Source: Erysipelotrichaceae bacterium
GTDB taxonomy: Bacteria; Bacillota_I; Bacilli_A; Erysipelotrichales; Erysipelotrichaceae
Direction: 5' to 3'
Assembly (NCBI GenBank): GCA_017515475.1
Contig: JAFWFS010000013.1
Span: 62,001 to 126,000 of the forward strand
Length of the DNA: 64,000 nt
Shown here: positions 32,851 through 41,817 of the stretch, in pieces
Layout: each line of letters starts with the position of its first letter
Numbering within the stretch: position 1 is the stretch's first letter
The notes under the pieces: model-generated
Database searches by the model: none
What the model was told of the DNA's origin: nothing
The model's input: the letters and a program-made list of their open reading frames with translations, nothing else
Made by a program: the position numbers and the translations under genes

Positions 32851-33786
32851 TCAATCCTCCAGACTTTCTGCAACGTTTTCCAGTTTATTCAAACGATGCT
32901 TCATACCCGATTTCGATATGGCTTCACCATAGGCTTTCTGATAGGCGTCACACAGTTCCAGCAGGGAGCTTTCCTGATACTTCAGCCGGATATCGACGAC
33001 ATTTCTGAGCTTCTCAGGAAGCGTATCGTATTTTTCATAATCCTTGATTTTCTGGATGTAGGAGATCTGTTTCTGGGCCGCTCTGATCGTCTTGTATTCG
33101 TTGGCGATCTCGCAGTTGTCAATACGGCTGATGGAATTCTTCAAGTCTCTTCCTATCCTTTCGTCCTCGAAACGCATCATCGCATCATGGGCTCCGATCA
33201 AGGCCAGGAAATTGGAAACATAATCCGCCTTTTTCAGATAGACGACATAACGGCTGCGCCTTTTGACGATCTTCGCCTGAATCTCATAACGGGAAATCAG
33301 TTTAACCATAAAGTTCGCGTTCTCGATGTCCGAAAGAGATATCTCCAGATGATAGTTGGCGTTCTGCGGATCGTTGCAGGAACCGTAAGCCAGGAACGCT
33401 CCTGCCAGATAGGCTCCGGCACAGCAGTTTCGCATGACGATCTCATAGCTTGGATGGCTCTGCAGTCCTCTCTGGTTGTATAGACCAAGGTCTTCCAGTA
33501 TCGGCCTGCAATCGTCGTTTATTTCTATCGTATAGATGTTGTTTTTCTTAAGATTTGTCTTTCTGACGGCGGTTAGTTCCGTCTTTACGTCATAGAGTTC
33601 CTTCAGTAAAAAAACGATTCTTCTGGCAGTCGTCGGATTCTCGCTTCTGATAACCAGCCCAAGTTTTCCCTTTGAGATCGTCAATGAGCTGGCCAGCTGG
33701 ACCAGGGCACTTAGCTGCGCTTTCTGGCAGTGCTTTTCCAGATCTCTGGATGCGATCTCCTGTCTGATTTCTGTTGTGAACGACAT
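32851..33786 (-). CDS. whiA: DNA-binding protein WhiA
   Basis: 311 aa. N-terminal degenerate LAGLIDADG homing-endonuclease-like domain (CCAGAYLAGAFLAYGSCNDP) and a C-terminal helix-turn-helix (LELCDAYQKAYGEAISKSGMKHRLNKLENVAE). In Bacillus it influences cell division and chromosome segregation; in actinomycetes it controls sporulation. Third gene of the conserved rapZ-glmR-whiA cluster, start overlapping the previous stop by one base. Confidence 0.95.
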   Translation of the reverse strand: MSFTTEIRQEIASRDLEKHCQKAQLSALVQLASSLTISKGKLGLVIRSENPTTARRIVFLLKELYDVKTELTAVRKTNLKKNNIYTIEINDDCRPILEDLGLYNQRGLQSHPSYEIVMRNCCAGAYLAGAFLAYGSCNDPQNANYHLEISLSDIENANFMVKLISRYEIQAKIVKRRSRYVVYLKKADYVSNFLALIGAHDAMMRFEDERIGRDLKNSISRIDNCEIANEYKTIRAAQKQISYIQKIKDYEKYDTLPEKLRNVVDIRLKYQESSLLELCDAYQKAYGEAISKSGMKHRLNKLENVAESLED

Positions 33787-34712
33787 TACAGAATACTCTC
33801 CAGAACTGTTCTGATCTTGTCGGAATCGTGTCTGACCAGGTCGTTGTCGAACTTCAGCAGACTGTATTTTCTGACTTCCAGACCTGTATCGCCGTTGTCT
33901 TTCACTTCAATGGAATTCTGCTGGGCATAGCGGTATAGGATGTTGTCCGGGATCCTGTCGTTGTGCATGATGACCATGTCGACATCGGTTCCGTGCGTTG
34001 CGAAAGCATCCAGATGTTTCTTCAGATCGTAGTTGTATGTTTCGCTGGACTGGGTCATGCAGTTGGCAAAGTACGCCTTTCTGGCCTTGCTTTCACGCAG
34101 AGCTTTGTTGATACCCGGAATGATCGTGTTCGGGAGAATGGAAGTGTACAGGGAACCGATTCCGTAAAGGATCAGATCGGCATTGCGAATGGCGTCGATC
34201 GCTTCCTGGTTCGCATCTACCGGTACATCGTAGAATACCCTCTCGATATTGTGAATCAGACTTGGGATATTCGCCTCCCCTTTGACGATCGTATCGTCAT
34301 CCATCATCGCAAACAGGGTGACAGACTGCAGGGTCGAAGGAATGATCTTTCCTTTCACCTTTAACAGATCCGAAGCGATCCGTATCGATTCATTGAAAGA
34401 ACCGGTCATGTTGGTTAAGGCCGTCAGGATCAGGTTGCCTAAGGAATGTCCGGCAATATCCATGTTGTCTTCCCCTTCGAAGCGGTAGTTCATCAGTTCA
34501 TGAAGCAGAGGTTCGCTGTCTGAAAGAGCCACAAGCACGTTGCGGATGTCTCCCATTGCCGGGATCGTATATCTTTTTCTTAACCGTCCGGTAGACCCGC
34601 CGTCGTCCGCTACGGTAACGATCGCTGAAATACTGATATCCTCAATATCTCTGATCCCCTGCAGGATCGTCGACAGTCCGTGTCCGCCTCCGATTGCTAC
34701 GACGTTTTTCAT
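33786..34712 (-). CDS. glmR: Gluconeogenesis factor GlmR (YvcK, CofD-like)
   Basis: UDP-sugar-binding regulator of peptidoglycan precursor supply in Bacillus; CofD-like Rossmann fold. About 308 aa. N-terminal VVAIGGGHGLSTIL, then VTVADDGGSTGRLR and the PAMGDIRN motif of the family. Start: ATG at 34712 overlapping the rapZ stop (ATGA); an upstream in-frame ATG would add nine residues inside rapZ. Cytoplasmic. Confidence 0.94.
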   Translation of the reverse strand: MKNVVAIGGGHGLSTILQGIRDIEDISISAIVTVADDGGSTGRLRKRYTIPAMGDIRNVLVALSDSEPLLHELMNYRFEGEDNMDIAGHSLGNLILTALTNMTGSFNESIRIASDLLKVKGKIIPSTLQSVTLFAMMDDDTIVKGEANIPSLIHNIERVFYDVPVDANQEAIDAIRNADLILYGIGSLYTSILPNTIIPGINKALRESKARKAYFANCMTQSSETYNYDLKKHLDAFATHGTDVDMVIMHNDRIPDNILYRYAQQNSIEVKDNGDTGLEVRKYSLLKFDNDLVRHDSDKIRTVLESIL

Positions 34713-35551
34713 TTCAGTTCCCGATGTGCCAGATAACACATGTATTTGTCTTTGTAGTGGTCAAACAGATAGTTGGCCAGAGTAACGCTGCGGTGCTGAC
34801 CGCCCGTACAGCCGATACAGATCGTCAGATGTCTCTTTTCTTCGTTATCGTATGCCTTGAACATGAAATCCAGATAATCCAGGGTCTTCTTGATGTATCT
34901 CTGGGTCAGTTTGGAATTCAGTACATAGTCCTGAACGGGTTTGTCGTTGCCTGTCTTGTGTTTCAGTTTCTCCACGTAGAAGGGATTGTCCAGCATACGA
35001 ACATCCAGAACGACATCCGCGTCATCCGGAACGCCGTTCTTGTATCCGAACGATTCGAACGTAATTGCCAGATTGTTGTAGTCGGAATAGTTCAGGATCT
35101 TATCCAGAACGGCCTTGTGCTGTTTCAGGGTAAGGTTTGTGGTGTCGATCACATGGATGTTTCTTTTCTTGAACTTGCTGATGATGCCTTTTTCGATCTC
35201 GACGGCTTCTTCTACGGTAGATGCGGTATTGGATATGACCAAAGGATGTACTCTTCTTGAGAATTTGTAACGGTTGATGATGGCATCCTTGCTGGCATCC
35301 AGAAGAATCAGCTTGGCATCGAAGTCCGTATTGCCTAAAAGATTGGAAAACTTCTCCAGATCGGTCAGACCGATCGTCAGAGCTACCTTGTCGTATTTCA
35401 AGGAATTGTCGTTCTTGATCAGTTCGATCAGATCCGGAAGAAGTTCTACCGGATACTGGTCGATGCAGGTAAAGCCCATGTCTTCCAGAATGTTGGATGC
35501 TGTTGTCTTGCCGGCACCGGAAATGCCGCTGATAAGTATCAGTGTCTTCAT
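34709..35551 (-). CDS. rapZ: RNase adapter / nucleotide-binding protein RapZ (YvcJ)
   Basis: 280 aa P-loop protein. Walker A SGISGAGKTTA near residue 9-19, Walker B-like region, and the C-terminal GCTGGQHRSV loop typical of RapZ. In Gram-negatives it controls the GlmZ small RNA; in Bacillus it hydrolyses nucleotides and affects competence. Start chosen at 35551: TATAAT is exactly six bases upstream, so the in-frame ATG at 35569 lies before the transcript. First gene of rapZ-glmR-whiA-SDR. Confidence 0.94.
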   Translation of the reverse strand: MKTLILISGISGAGKTTASNILEDMGFTCIDQYPVELLPDLIELIKNDNSLKYDKVALTIGLTDLEKFSNLLGNTDFDAKLILLDASKDAIINRYKFSRRVHPLVISNTASTVEEAVEIEKGIISKFKKRNIHVIDTTNLTLKQHKAVLDKILNYSDYNNLAITFESFGYKNGVPDDADVVLDVRMLDNPFYVEKLKHKTGNDKPVQDYVLNSKLTQRYIKKTLDYLDFMFKAYDNEEKRHLTICIGCTGGQHRSVTLANYLFDHYKDKYMCYLAHRELK

Positions 35552-35563
35552 GATTCTATTATA
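35549..35563 (-). promoter_or_regulatory. Leaderless promoter of rapZ
   Basis: Minus-strand TATAAT (35558-35563), six bases, ATG 35551. It sits in the 33-base gap after the uvrB-yczE unit. Confidence 0.72.
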
Positions 35564-35584
35564 TACCACTTTTTATGGTGTATC

Positions 35585-36193
35585 CTAATCAAATCGGATC
35601 CTGTGAATCAGCATAGCAGCCGCTTCCATGCACTTCGGAACCAGCAGATAGGTCAGTATCGTACCTAAACCTACATGACCATGAAACAGTATCGTCATCA
35701 GCAGGAACAAGCTGTCGCAGACATACTTCACATTGGTGAATTTCCATCCGTAGCGGTAGACAAACGAATACATGAAAGCTTCATAGGACCCCATTCCCAG
35801 TTTTGCATGGACGATCAGTTCAGCACCGAACGAGATAAGAACGATGCCGATCAGAACATAGATGATCTTAATAGCGTAATTATCCGTTCTTGGGACAGAC
35901 TCATAAGCAAGATCGATAGGAAACTCTATCAGCAGCATTGCCAGAAATGAACCGATACCTACCGTTTTTCTGGCCGTAAAGAAAGCGTAGACCAGCATGC
36001 TCAATTCAATAACGCTTGTCAGCTGTCCGATCGTGATAAAACCCAGTTTTTCGGAAAGAACTTCACAGAAACTCGCCATGCAGTCACTGCCGATTTCCGC
36101 AGCCGTAGCCAGACCTATTCCTCCGCCAAGCAGCACTATGCCAAACAGAGTCGTAAACAGCCTCTTACAGTTCGTCTTCGTCTCTAAGCTCAT
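35585..36193 (-). CDS. YczE/YitT-like integral membrane protein
   Basis: 202 aa, five to six membrane helices (around 12-32, 46-70, 75-95, 105-130, 150-175). Short loops with a [22 protein letters not shown] start and [13 protein letters not shown] resemble the YczE family. Function not established. The first usable ATG lies 29 bases inside uvrB; no internal ATG offers a shorter start without removing the first helix, so the long overlap appears genuine. Confidence 0.72.
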   Translation of the reverse strand: MSLETKTNCKRLFTTLFGIVLLGGGIGLATAAEIGSDCMASFCEVLSEKLGFITIGQLTSVIELSMLVYAFFTARKTVGIGSFLAMLLIEFPIDLAYESVPRTDNYAIKIIYVLIGIVLISFGAELIVHAKLGMGSYEAFMYSFVYRYGWKFTNVKYVCDSLFLLMTILFHGHVGLGTILTYLLVPKCMEAAAMLIHRIRFD

Positions 36194-38144
36194 ACAGGAT
36201 ATCTCTCAGTTCAGCGGCTCTTTCAAAGTTCAGCAGTTTTGCCGCCTGTCTCATTTCAGCTTCTATGGATGCCATCATTCTTTCCTTCTCGGCTCTTGTA
36301 TGCTTGTGTTTCTTACGATACTTGTCGGCCATTTCCTTTGTTTCCTTGGAATGAATGATCTCGTTAAGTTCCTTGACAATGCTTCTAGGAACGATGTTAT
36401 GTTCCTCGTTGTATCTGCTCTGGATACTGCGTCTGCGGTTCGTCTCGTCGATTGCTGTCTTCATGGAATCCGTAATCGTATCCGCATACATGATGACCCT
36501 TCCGTTGACGTTTCTGGCAGCTCTGCCAATCGTCTGAATCAGAGAACGGGAACTCCTCAGGAATCCTTCCTTGTCCGCATCCAGAATGGCGATCAGCGAT
36601 ACTTCCGGTATATCCAGACCCTCTCTCAGCAGGTTGATGCCTACCAGAACATCGTATTTGCCGCTTCTTAGATCGTGAATGATCTCGCTTCTTTCCAGAG
36701 TCTTGGTCTCATGGTGCAGATAGGCGACCTTGAAGTTCTGTTTCTTAAAGTAATCTGTCAGGTCCTCGGCCATCTTTACCGTCAGAGTCGTAACCAGAGT
36801 CCTCTCGTTCTTTTCGATGTTGCTACGGATCTCCTCCATCAGATCGTCGATCTGTCCGCTGGTCTTTCTCACATCAACAAGCGGATCGATCAGTCCGGTT
36901 GGACGGATCAGCTGTTCAATCGGTTTTCCGGCTCTTCCCAGTTCGTAGTCTCCAGGGGTGGCGGACATGTAGATCCTTGGAGCGGGCAGCTCTTCCCACT
37001 CTTCAAAGGTCATCGGACGGTTTTCCAGTGCGCTAGGAAGCCGGAAGCCGTATTCTACCAGAGTCAGTTTTCTTTGATGGTCGCCGTTATACATGCCCCG
37101 GATCTGCGGCAAGGAGACGTGGGATTCATCCACCACGATCAGGAAATCGTCTCCAAAGTAATCAAACAGATTGTATGGCCTTTGTCCCGGAACGCGGTGA
37201 TCGATATGCATCGCATAGTTCTCGATTCCTGAACACATACCCATTTCTCTTAAGGCTTCGATATCGTAACGGCAGCGCTGTTCCAGTCTTTCGTATTCCA
37301 AAGGCTTGTTCTGTTCCTTGAAATAGGCCAGTCTTTCTTCCAGTTCCTTCTCGATGTTGTCGCAGGCGATGTTGATATCGGCCTGATTGCGGGCATAACC
37401 GGATGCCGGGAAGAAAGAATAGACGGTGTAGCCGCTAAGTACGGATTTGGTGATAGGATCGATCTCGGTGATCCTTTCGATCTCGTCGTCGAACATCTCG
37501 ATGCGGATGATAAACTTGTCGGTATGTCCCGGGCAGACTTCGATGACATCCCCTTTCACGGAGAAAGTACCTCTGAGTTTGTCCATGTCATTGCGCTGAT
37601 ACTGCATCACGATCAGTCTTTTGATCAGATCCTGACGGTCGATGATTTCTCCTGTTTTTAAAGAGAAAAACATCTCTTTATAGTCTTCGGGATTGCTTCC
37701 GGCATAGATGCAGGCAACCGAAGCGACCACAATGACGTCTCTTCTTTCCAGCAGGGAATTGTACGCGGACATTCTCAGCATATCTATTTCATCGTTGGTT
37801 ACCGCATTCTTCTCTATATATGTATCGGTCTTAGGCATGTATGCTTCAGGCTGATAGAAGTCGAAGTTGGAAATGAAATACTCTACGGCATTCTCCGGGA
37901 AAAGAGCTTTGAATTCGGAATAAAGCTGTCCTGCCAGAGTCTTGTTGTGGGCAAAAACCAGGGTAGGCTTATTCACTTTCTGAATCACGTTGGCGATCGT
38001 AAAGGTCTTGCCTGTACCGGTGGCTCCCAGCAGTACCTGTTCATGCTTGCCTTCCCTCAGACCTTTCGCCAGAGCTTCGATCGCTTCCGGCTGATCTCCG
38101 GTAGGCTGATATTCGGATACCAGTTTAAAGAGTTTTTCTTCCAT
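36165..38144 (-). CDS. uvrB: Excinuclease ABC subunit UvrB
   Basis: Damage-verifying helicase-like subunit of nucleotide excision repair. 659 aa, full length. Walker A GATGTGKT near residue 40, the beta-hairpin region [23 protein letters not shown]-like DESH, motif [11 protein letters not shown], and a C-terminal UVR motif ([18 protein letters not shown]) for UvrC binding. Usually next to uvrA; here it leads a two-gene unit with the YczE-like protein. Leaderless. Confidence 0.97.
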   Translation of the reverse strand: MEEKLFKLVSEYQPTGDQPEAIEALAKGLREGKHEQVLLGATGTGKTFTIANVIQKVNKPTLVFAHNKTLAGQLYSEFKALFPENAVEYFISNFDFYQPEAYMPKTDTYIEKNAVTNDEIDMLRMSAYNSLLERRDVIVVASVACIYAGSNPEDYKEMFFSLKTGEIIDRQDLIKRLIVMQYQRNDMDKLRGTFSVKGDVIEVCPGHTDKFIIRIEMFDDEIERITEIDPITKSVLSGYTVYSFFPASGYARNQADINIACDNIEKELEERLAYFKEQNKPLEYERLEQRCRYDIEALREMGMCSGIENYAMHIDHRVPGQRPYNLFDYFGDDFLIVVDESHVSLPQIRGMYNGDHQRKLTLVEYGFRLPSALENRPMTFEEWEELPAPRIYMSATPGDYELGRAGKPIEQLIRPTGLIDPLVDVRKTSGQIDDLMEEIRSNIEKNERTLVTTLTVKMAEDLTDYFKKQNFKVAYLHHETKTLERSEIIHDLRSGKYDVLVGINLLREGLDIPEVSLIAILDADKEGFLRSSRSLIQTIGRAARNVNGRVIMYADTITDSMKTAIDETNRRRSIQSRYNEEHNIVPRSIVKELNEIIHSKETKEMADKYRKKHKHTRAEKERMMASIEAEMRQAAKLLNFERAAELRDILYELRDEDEL

Positions 38145-38156
38145 ACTAAAATTATA
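38142..38156 (-). promoter_or_regulatory. Leaderless promoter of uvrB
   Basis: Minus-strand TATAAT (38151-38156), six bases (TTTAGT), ATG 38144. No SD. No LexA/SOS box recognised in the short upstream gap. Confidence 0.72.
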
Positions 38157-38204
38157 CCTGTATCTGTCTTAATAATCGTAGTGTTTTTATTCGTAAAAGG
38201 ATGG

Positions 38205-38213
38205 TGTTATATT
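38205..38213 (+). promoter_or_regulatory. Extended -10 promoter of pepC
   Basis: TGTTATATT with TG at 38205-38206 and TATATT at 38208-38213; no good -35. Leader of roughly 18 bases with SD AGAGGAA. Confidence 0.5.
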
Positions 38214-38237
38214 ATTGAATAGAAAAGAGGAACGCTT

Positions 38238-39569
38238 ATGAGTAAGTTCAATGGAATATCAGAAAAGATGCTGAAGGAATTCTCCGATCAGTATCTGAAG
38301 AATGACAAAGCCAGAGTGATCAGGAACGCTCTGACAGAAAACGATCTGTCGCTTATTTCCAAGAGGCTGGAAGCGGCAGAGGAAAATCCGAATCTCTTCT
38401 CGATTGACATCAAGACGATGCCGGTCAACGACCAGATGCATTCCGGAAGATGCTGGCTGTTCTCTTCCCTGACTATCTTGAGAGAGATGATGGCCAGGAA
38501 ATACAAGATCAAGGATCAGTTCGAGTTCTCTCAGAACTATCTGGCTTTCTACGACAAGCTGGAAAAGATCAACTACTTCCTTGAATGCATGATCGCGGAA
38601 GCAGATACACCGATGGGCAGCGAGACGATGCGCTATCTGCTGCAGACGGCGATCGGCGACGGCGGTCAGTGGGACATGATGGTTGCGCTGGTAAAGAAAT
38701 ACGGTCTATGCCCGAAAACGGCAATGCCGGAAACCTTCCAGTCGTCTCATACCTATCCGATGAACAGGATCATCAATACCAGACTGAGAAAATTTGCGGC
38801 GGATATCCGTAAGTTCGATAAAAAGGAGATCGCTGAAGCGAAGAAACAGTGTCTGAGTGAGTGCTATGGACTGCTGTGCGACTGCTTCGGTATTCCTCCA
38901 AAATCCTTTACTTTCGAATACTACGATGAAAAGGACAAATACCACGCCCATTACAATGTAACCCCATTGCAGCTGTATCAGGACTATCTCAAGGTAAACC
39001 TTGACGATTATATCGGCATAATCAATGGCCCTACGGAAGACAAGCCGTTCTATCAGACCTACACGGTCAAGTACCTGGGTAATGTCGCCGAGACGGAAAA
39101 CAAGGTGTTCTTCCTGAATCTGCCAATGAAGGACTTCAAGGATCTGATCCTCAAACAGCTGAAAGACAATGAGATCGTCTGGTTCGGCTGCGACTGTGGC
39201 AAGGACGGAGATAGGAAGACGGGTCTGTGGGACGATCAGGCATACGACTACGAACATACCTTCGACATGCATCTGGATATGAGCAAGGCCGACATGCTGG
39301 ATTCAAGACAGTCGGCGATGAATCATGCGATGGTTCTGACCGGTGTTAACCTCGTCAAGAACAGGCCGACCCGTTGGAAGATCGAAAACTCCTGGGGCGA
39401 CAAGGTTGCCAACAAGGGTTACTTCATCTGTTCCGACACCTGGTTCGACAAATATGTATACGAGGCGGTCGTCAACAGAAAGTATCTGAACAAGAAGCAG
39501 CTGACTGCAGCCGGAAAGAAACCGGTCGTTCTGGATCCATGGGATCCGTTCGGCTCACTGGCAGACTAA
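38238..39569 (+). CDS. pepC: Aminopeptidase C (bleomycin hydrolase family, C1B)
   Basis: Cytoplasmic cysteine aminopeptidase that degrades small peptides, normally a hexamer. 443 aa. Catalytic Cys72 in NDQMHSGRCW, His in MNHAMVLTG and Asn in IENSWGD complete the papain-type triad. The C-terminal residues that autoinhibit the channel are present (DPWDPFGSLAD). Good SD. Monocistronic, ends at a bidirectional terminator. Confidence 0.95.
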   Translation: MSKFNGISEKMLKEFSDQYLKNDKARVIRNALTENDLSLISKRLEAAEENPNLFSIDIKTMPVNDQMHSGRCWLFSSLTILREMMARKYKIKDQFEFSQNYLAFYDKLEKINYFLECMIAEADTPMGSETMRYLLQTAIGDGGQWDMMVALVKKYGLCPKTAMPETFQSSHTYPMNRIINTRLRKFAADIRKFDKKEIAEAKKQCLSECYGLLCDCFGIPPKSFTFEYYDEKDKYHAHYNVTPLQLYQDYLKVNLDDYIGIINGPTEDKPFYQTYTVKYLGNVAETENKVFFLNLPMKDFKDLILKQLKDNEIVWFGCDCGKDGDRKTGLWDDQAYDYEHTFDMHLDMSKADMLDSRQSAMNHAMVLTGVNLVKNRPTRWKIENSWGDKVANKGYFICSDTWFDKYVYEAVVNRKYLNKKQLTAAGKKPVVLDPWDPFGSLAD

Positions 39570-39572
39570 AAC

Positions 39573-39600
39573 AAAGGAGGAAATCGTTCCTCCTTTTTCT
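39573..39600. terminator. Terminator between pepC and the DUF2804 gene
   Basis: Ten-base perfect stem AAAGGAGGAA/TTCCTCCTTT, loop ATCG, T-run on the plus strand and TTTGTTTT on the minus strand. Confidence 0.85.
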
Positions 39601-40635
39601 TTACCATTTATTGCTTACCTTTTCCGCAAATCCCATGAAGTCCTTGATCTTGATTCTGGTACCGTCATCCAGGATACAGGTCCCGCTGAATCTGCCGAAG
39701 ACCTGGTGCTGATTGGAACCTAGAACGACAAAGTCCGTATTGGATGCCCTGTCTAGTACAGGTTTGAAATCCATCTCGAAACGTCCGTCATCGGATGTGA
39801 AAGTCCAGTCCGAGAGATAATCCTCCTTGCCGTCTTTCATCGGGATGTTGAAAGTGACCTGTGAAAGCTTGTGTGCCTTATTGTCGTAGAACAGCATGTT
39901 TTCGCTGGCTGCTGAAGTATCACCGAAACCGTAGCCGATATTGAAACCGAAAAGATGACCGTCTACCTTGCCCGATGCCGAACCCCAGTACCAGGTATTC
40001 TTGTAGGTCCATACGCCTCTGCCCCAGTCCAGTGTACCGAAACTGTTTTCCTTTTCGAAGATATAGTCCTTGCCTTCAAACACGACCTTTCCTTCCGCAG
40101 GCATGCAGTTGATCTTCTGATTGTAGTAGAAGTGAACCTTGCTTTCCTTGTAAGGCGTAACGATCACCATGGATTCAGCCGGTTCGCAATGCAGAGTAAC
40201 CGATCCCTCTATTCTCTTTCCGTCAAGGAAGTTTTCCATGTGAAAGTTCAGGATCCTTTTGTCCCCCTGATTCAGGAATTCGATCCTGTATCCCTTTCCT
40301 TCTCCTTTCACATCTCCGCTGAGAGAAGAAGACGGAAAGTTTCTGTTTCCTAGAGTCATTAGCTTCATCGGCGAATTGGTGTGCTCCCAAGGGGTTCTGA
40401 AATCGATCAGGGAAATGGAATCCAGCGCCATGTACGAGTTATCGTCAACAGTCAGCGCCACCGCAAAATCCTTGTTGTAGATCAGGTAATAATCCCATTC
40501 CTTGGTGCGTAATGCCGGAGCTTTGATCTTCTTGCGGTCGTAGTCCAGAATCAGACTTTTGGCATAGCCTGTCTCGATCAGATGTCCTTTTTCATCCAGC
40601 AAAGGATGTCTTCTGCTTATTTCGTGCTGTTTCAT
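39601..40635 (-). CDS. DUF2804 family protein
   Basis: 344 aa, soluble, beta-rich. The N-terminal EKGHLIETGYAKSLILDYDR and APALRTKEWDYYLIYN segments, and the SFGTLDWGRGVWTYKNTWYWGSASG block in the middle, are typical of DUF2804 proteins. The latter contains a Trp/Gly-rich motif like those of lipocalin-type hydroxyneurosporene-synthase relatives. Activity unknown. TATAAT at 40662-40667 and SD AAAGGAA give a leadered start. Monocistronic. Confidence 0.82.
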   Translation of the reverse strand: MKQHEISRRHPLLDEKGHLIETGYAKSLILDYDRKKIKAPALRTKEWDYYLIYNKDFAVALTVDDNSYMALDSISLIDFRTPWEHTNSPMKLMTLGNRNFPSSSLSGDVKGEGKGYRIEFLNQGDKRILNFHMENFLDGKRIEGSVTLHCEPAESMVIVTPYKESKVHFYYNQKINCMPAEGKVVFEGKDYIFEKENSFGTLDWGRGVWTYKNTWYWGSASGKVDGHLFGFNIGYGFGDTSAASENMLFYDNKAHKLSQVTFNIPMKDGKEDYLSDWTFTSDDGRFEMDFKPVLDRASNTDFVVLGSNQHQVFGRFSGTCILDDGTRIKIKDFMGFAEKVSNKW

Positions 40636-40667
40636 ATGATTGTTCCTTTTCTTCTGATTTCATTATA

Positions 40668-40769
40668 GAACACAAAGGATGACAAGAGACAGCACAATCA
40701 TGTAGAATAACGATATGGCACGACTGAATCCGTGAAACTGAAAAAAGTGCTGAAAATGTGCATTTTCTG
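40668..40769. other. Intergenic stretch between the DUF2804 and rpsL promoters
   Basis: About 100 bases in the 259-base gap between the two start codons. I see no ORF of note, no repeat and no strong hairpin; it separates two divergent promoters. Confidence 0.5.
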
Positions 40770-40798
40770 CTTGATTTTGGGATTCTGTTTTGATAAGA
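40770..40798 (+). promoter_or_regulatory. Promoter of the str operon
   Basis: TTGATT (40770-40775), 17 bases, TAAGAT (40793-40798). Confidence 0.78.
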
Positions 40799-40812
40799 TA
40801 AAAAAGCTGATC

Positions 40813-40867
40813 GGATCCGTAAGGATCTATATATAAGTCAGTGGTTTGGCACACCTGTAAAAGTGTG
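40813..40867 (+). promoter_or_regulatory. rpsL leader with two hairpins
   Basis: GATCC/GGATC with GTAA loop (40813-40826) and GCACAC/GTGTGC with 8-base loop (40848-40867), in a leader of about 90 bases before rpsL. May be a control element, but no known ligand motif is recognised. Confidence 0.45.
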
Positions 40868-40894
40868 CATGATAAAGAAGAAAGGAGAATTTGA

Positions 40895-41305
40895 ATGCCA
40901 ACAATTAATCAGTTAGTTAGAAAAGGCAGAACTGCGAGAACTTTCAAGTCAAAGGCTCCGGCTCTTAACAGAGGCTACAACTCATTAAAGAACCGTCCGA
41001 TCAATTTGTCTTCTCCACAGAAAAGAGGCGTTTGTACCCGTGTCGGTACGATGACTCCGAAGAAGCCAAACTCAGCTTTAAGAAAGTACGCCCGTGTCCG
41101 TCTGTCAAACGGTATGGAAGTTACGGCTTACATCCCTGGTATTGGACATAACCTGCAGGAACACTCAGTTGTCATGATCCGTGGCGGACGTGTTAAGGAC
41201 CTCCCAGGTGTACGTTATCACATCATCAGAGGTACGCTGGACTGCGCCGGTGTTGAGAACAGAATGCAGGGCCGTTCGCTGTACGGTGCAAAGAAACCTA
41301 AGTAA
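40895..41305 (+). CDS. rpsL: Ribosomal protein S12
   Basis: 30S decoding-site protein, 136 aa. Contains [20 protein letters not shown] with the wild-type Lys residues at which streptomycin-resistance substitutions arise, and the [16 protein letters not shown] loop. SD AAAGGAGA. First gene of rpsL-rpsG-fusA-tuf. Confidence 0.98.
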   Translation: MPTINQLVRKGRTARTFKSKAPALNRGYNSLKNRPINLSSPQKRGVCTRVGTMTPKKPNSALRKYARVRLSNGMEVTAYIPGIGHNLQEHSVVMIRGGRVKDLPGVRYHIIRGTLDCAGVENRMQGRSLYGAKKPK

Positions 41306-41325
41306 AACATGAAAGGAGATTAAAA

Positions 41326-41796
41326 ATGCCAAGAAAAGGACATATTGCGAAACGAGATGTATTAGTAGATCCGATCTACAATTCAAAGCTTGTGACACGT
41401 TTAATCAACAAGATCATGTTAGATGGTAAAAAAGGTGTTGCACAGAACATTCTATATAATGCATTCGATATCGTAGAAAAGAAAACAGGTCAGCAGCCGA
41501 TGGAAGTGTTTGAGAAAGCACTGGACAACGTCATGCCTGAACTGGAACTGAAATTAAGAAGAGTCGGCGGTGCGAACTATCAGGTTCCTGTCGAAGTATC
41601 TGATGAGAGAAGACTCACGTTAGGCTTAAGATGGATCGTTAACTATTCCAGATTAAGATCAGAGAAGACGATGGAACAGAGACTGGCTGCCGAGATCATT
41701 GATGCTTCTAACGGCGTAGGTCAGTCTGTCAAGAAGAAAGACGATACGCACAAGATGGCAGAAGCCAACAAAGCATTTGCACATTACCGCTGGTAA
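41326..41796 (+). CDS. rpsG: Ribosomal protein S7
   Basis: 30S head assembly protein, 156 aa. Typical [31 protein letters not shown] start and [14 protein letters not shown] block. SD AAAGGAGA eight bases before ATG. Also the translational repressor of this operon in some bacteria. Confidence 0.98.
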   Translation: MPRKGHIAKRDVLVDPIYNSKLVTRLINKIMLDGKKGVAQNILYNAFDIVEKKTGQQPMEVFEKALDNVMPELELKLRRVGGANYQVPVEVSDERRLTLGLRWIVNYSRLRSEKTMEQRLAAEIIDASNGVGQSVKKKDDTHKMAEANKAFAHYRW

Positions 41797-41817
41797 TAAG
41801 AAAGGAGGAAATACGTT

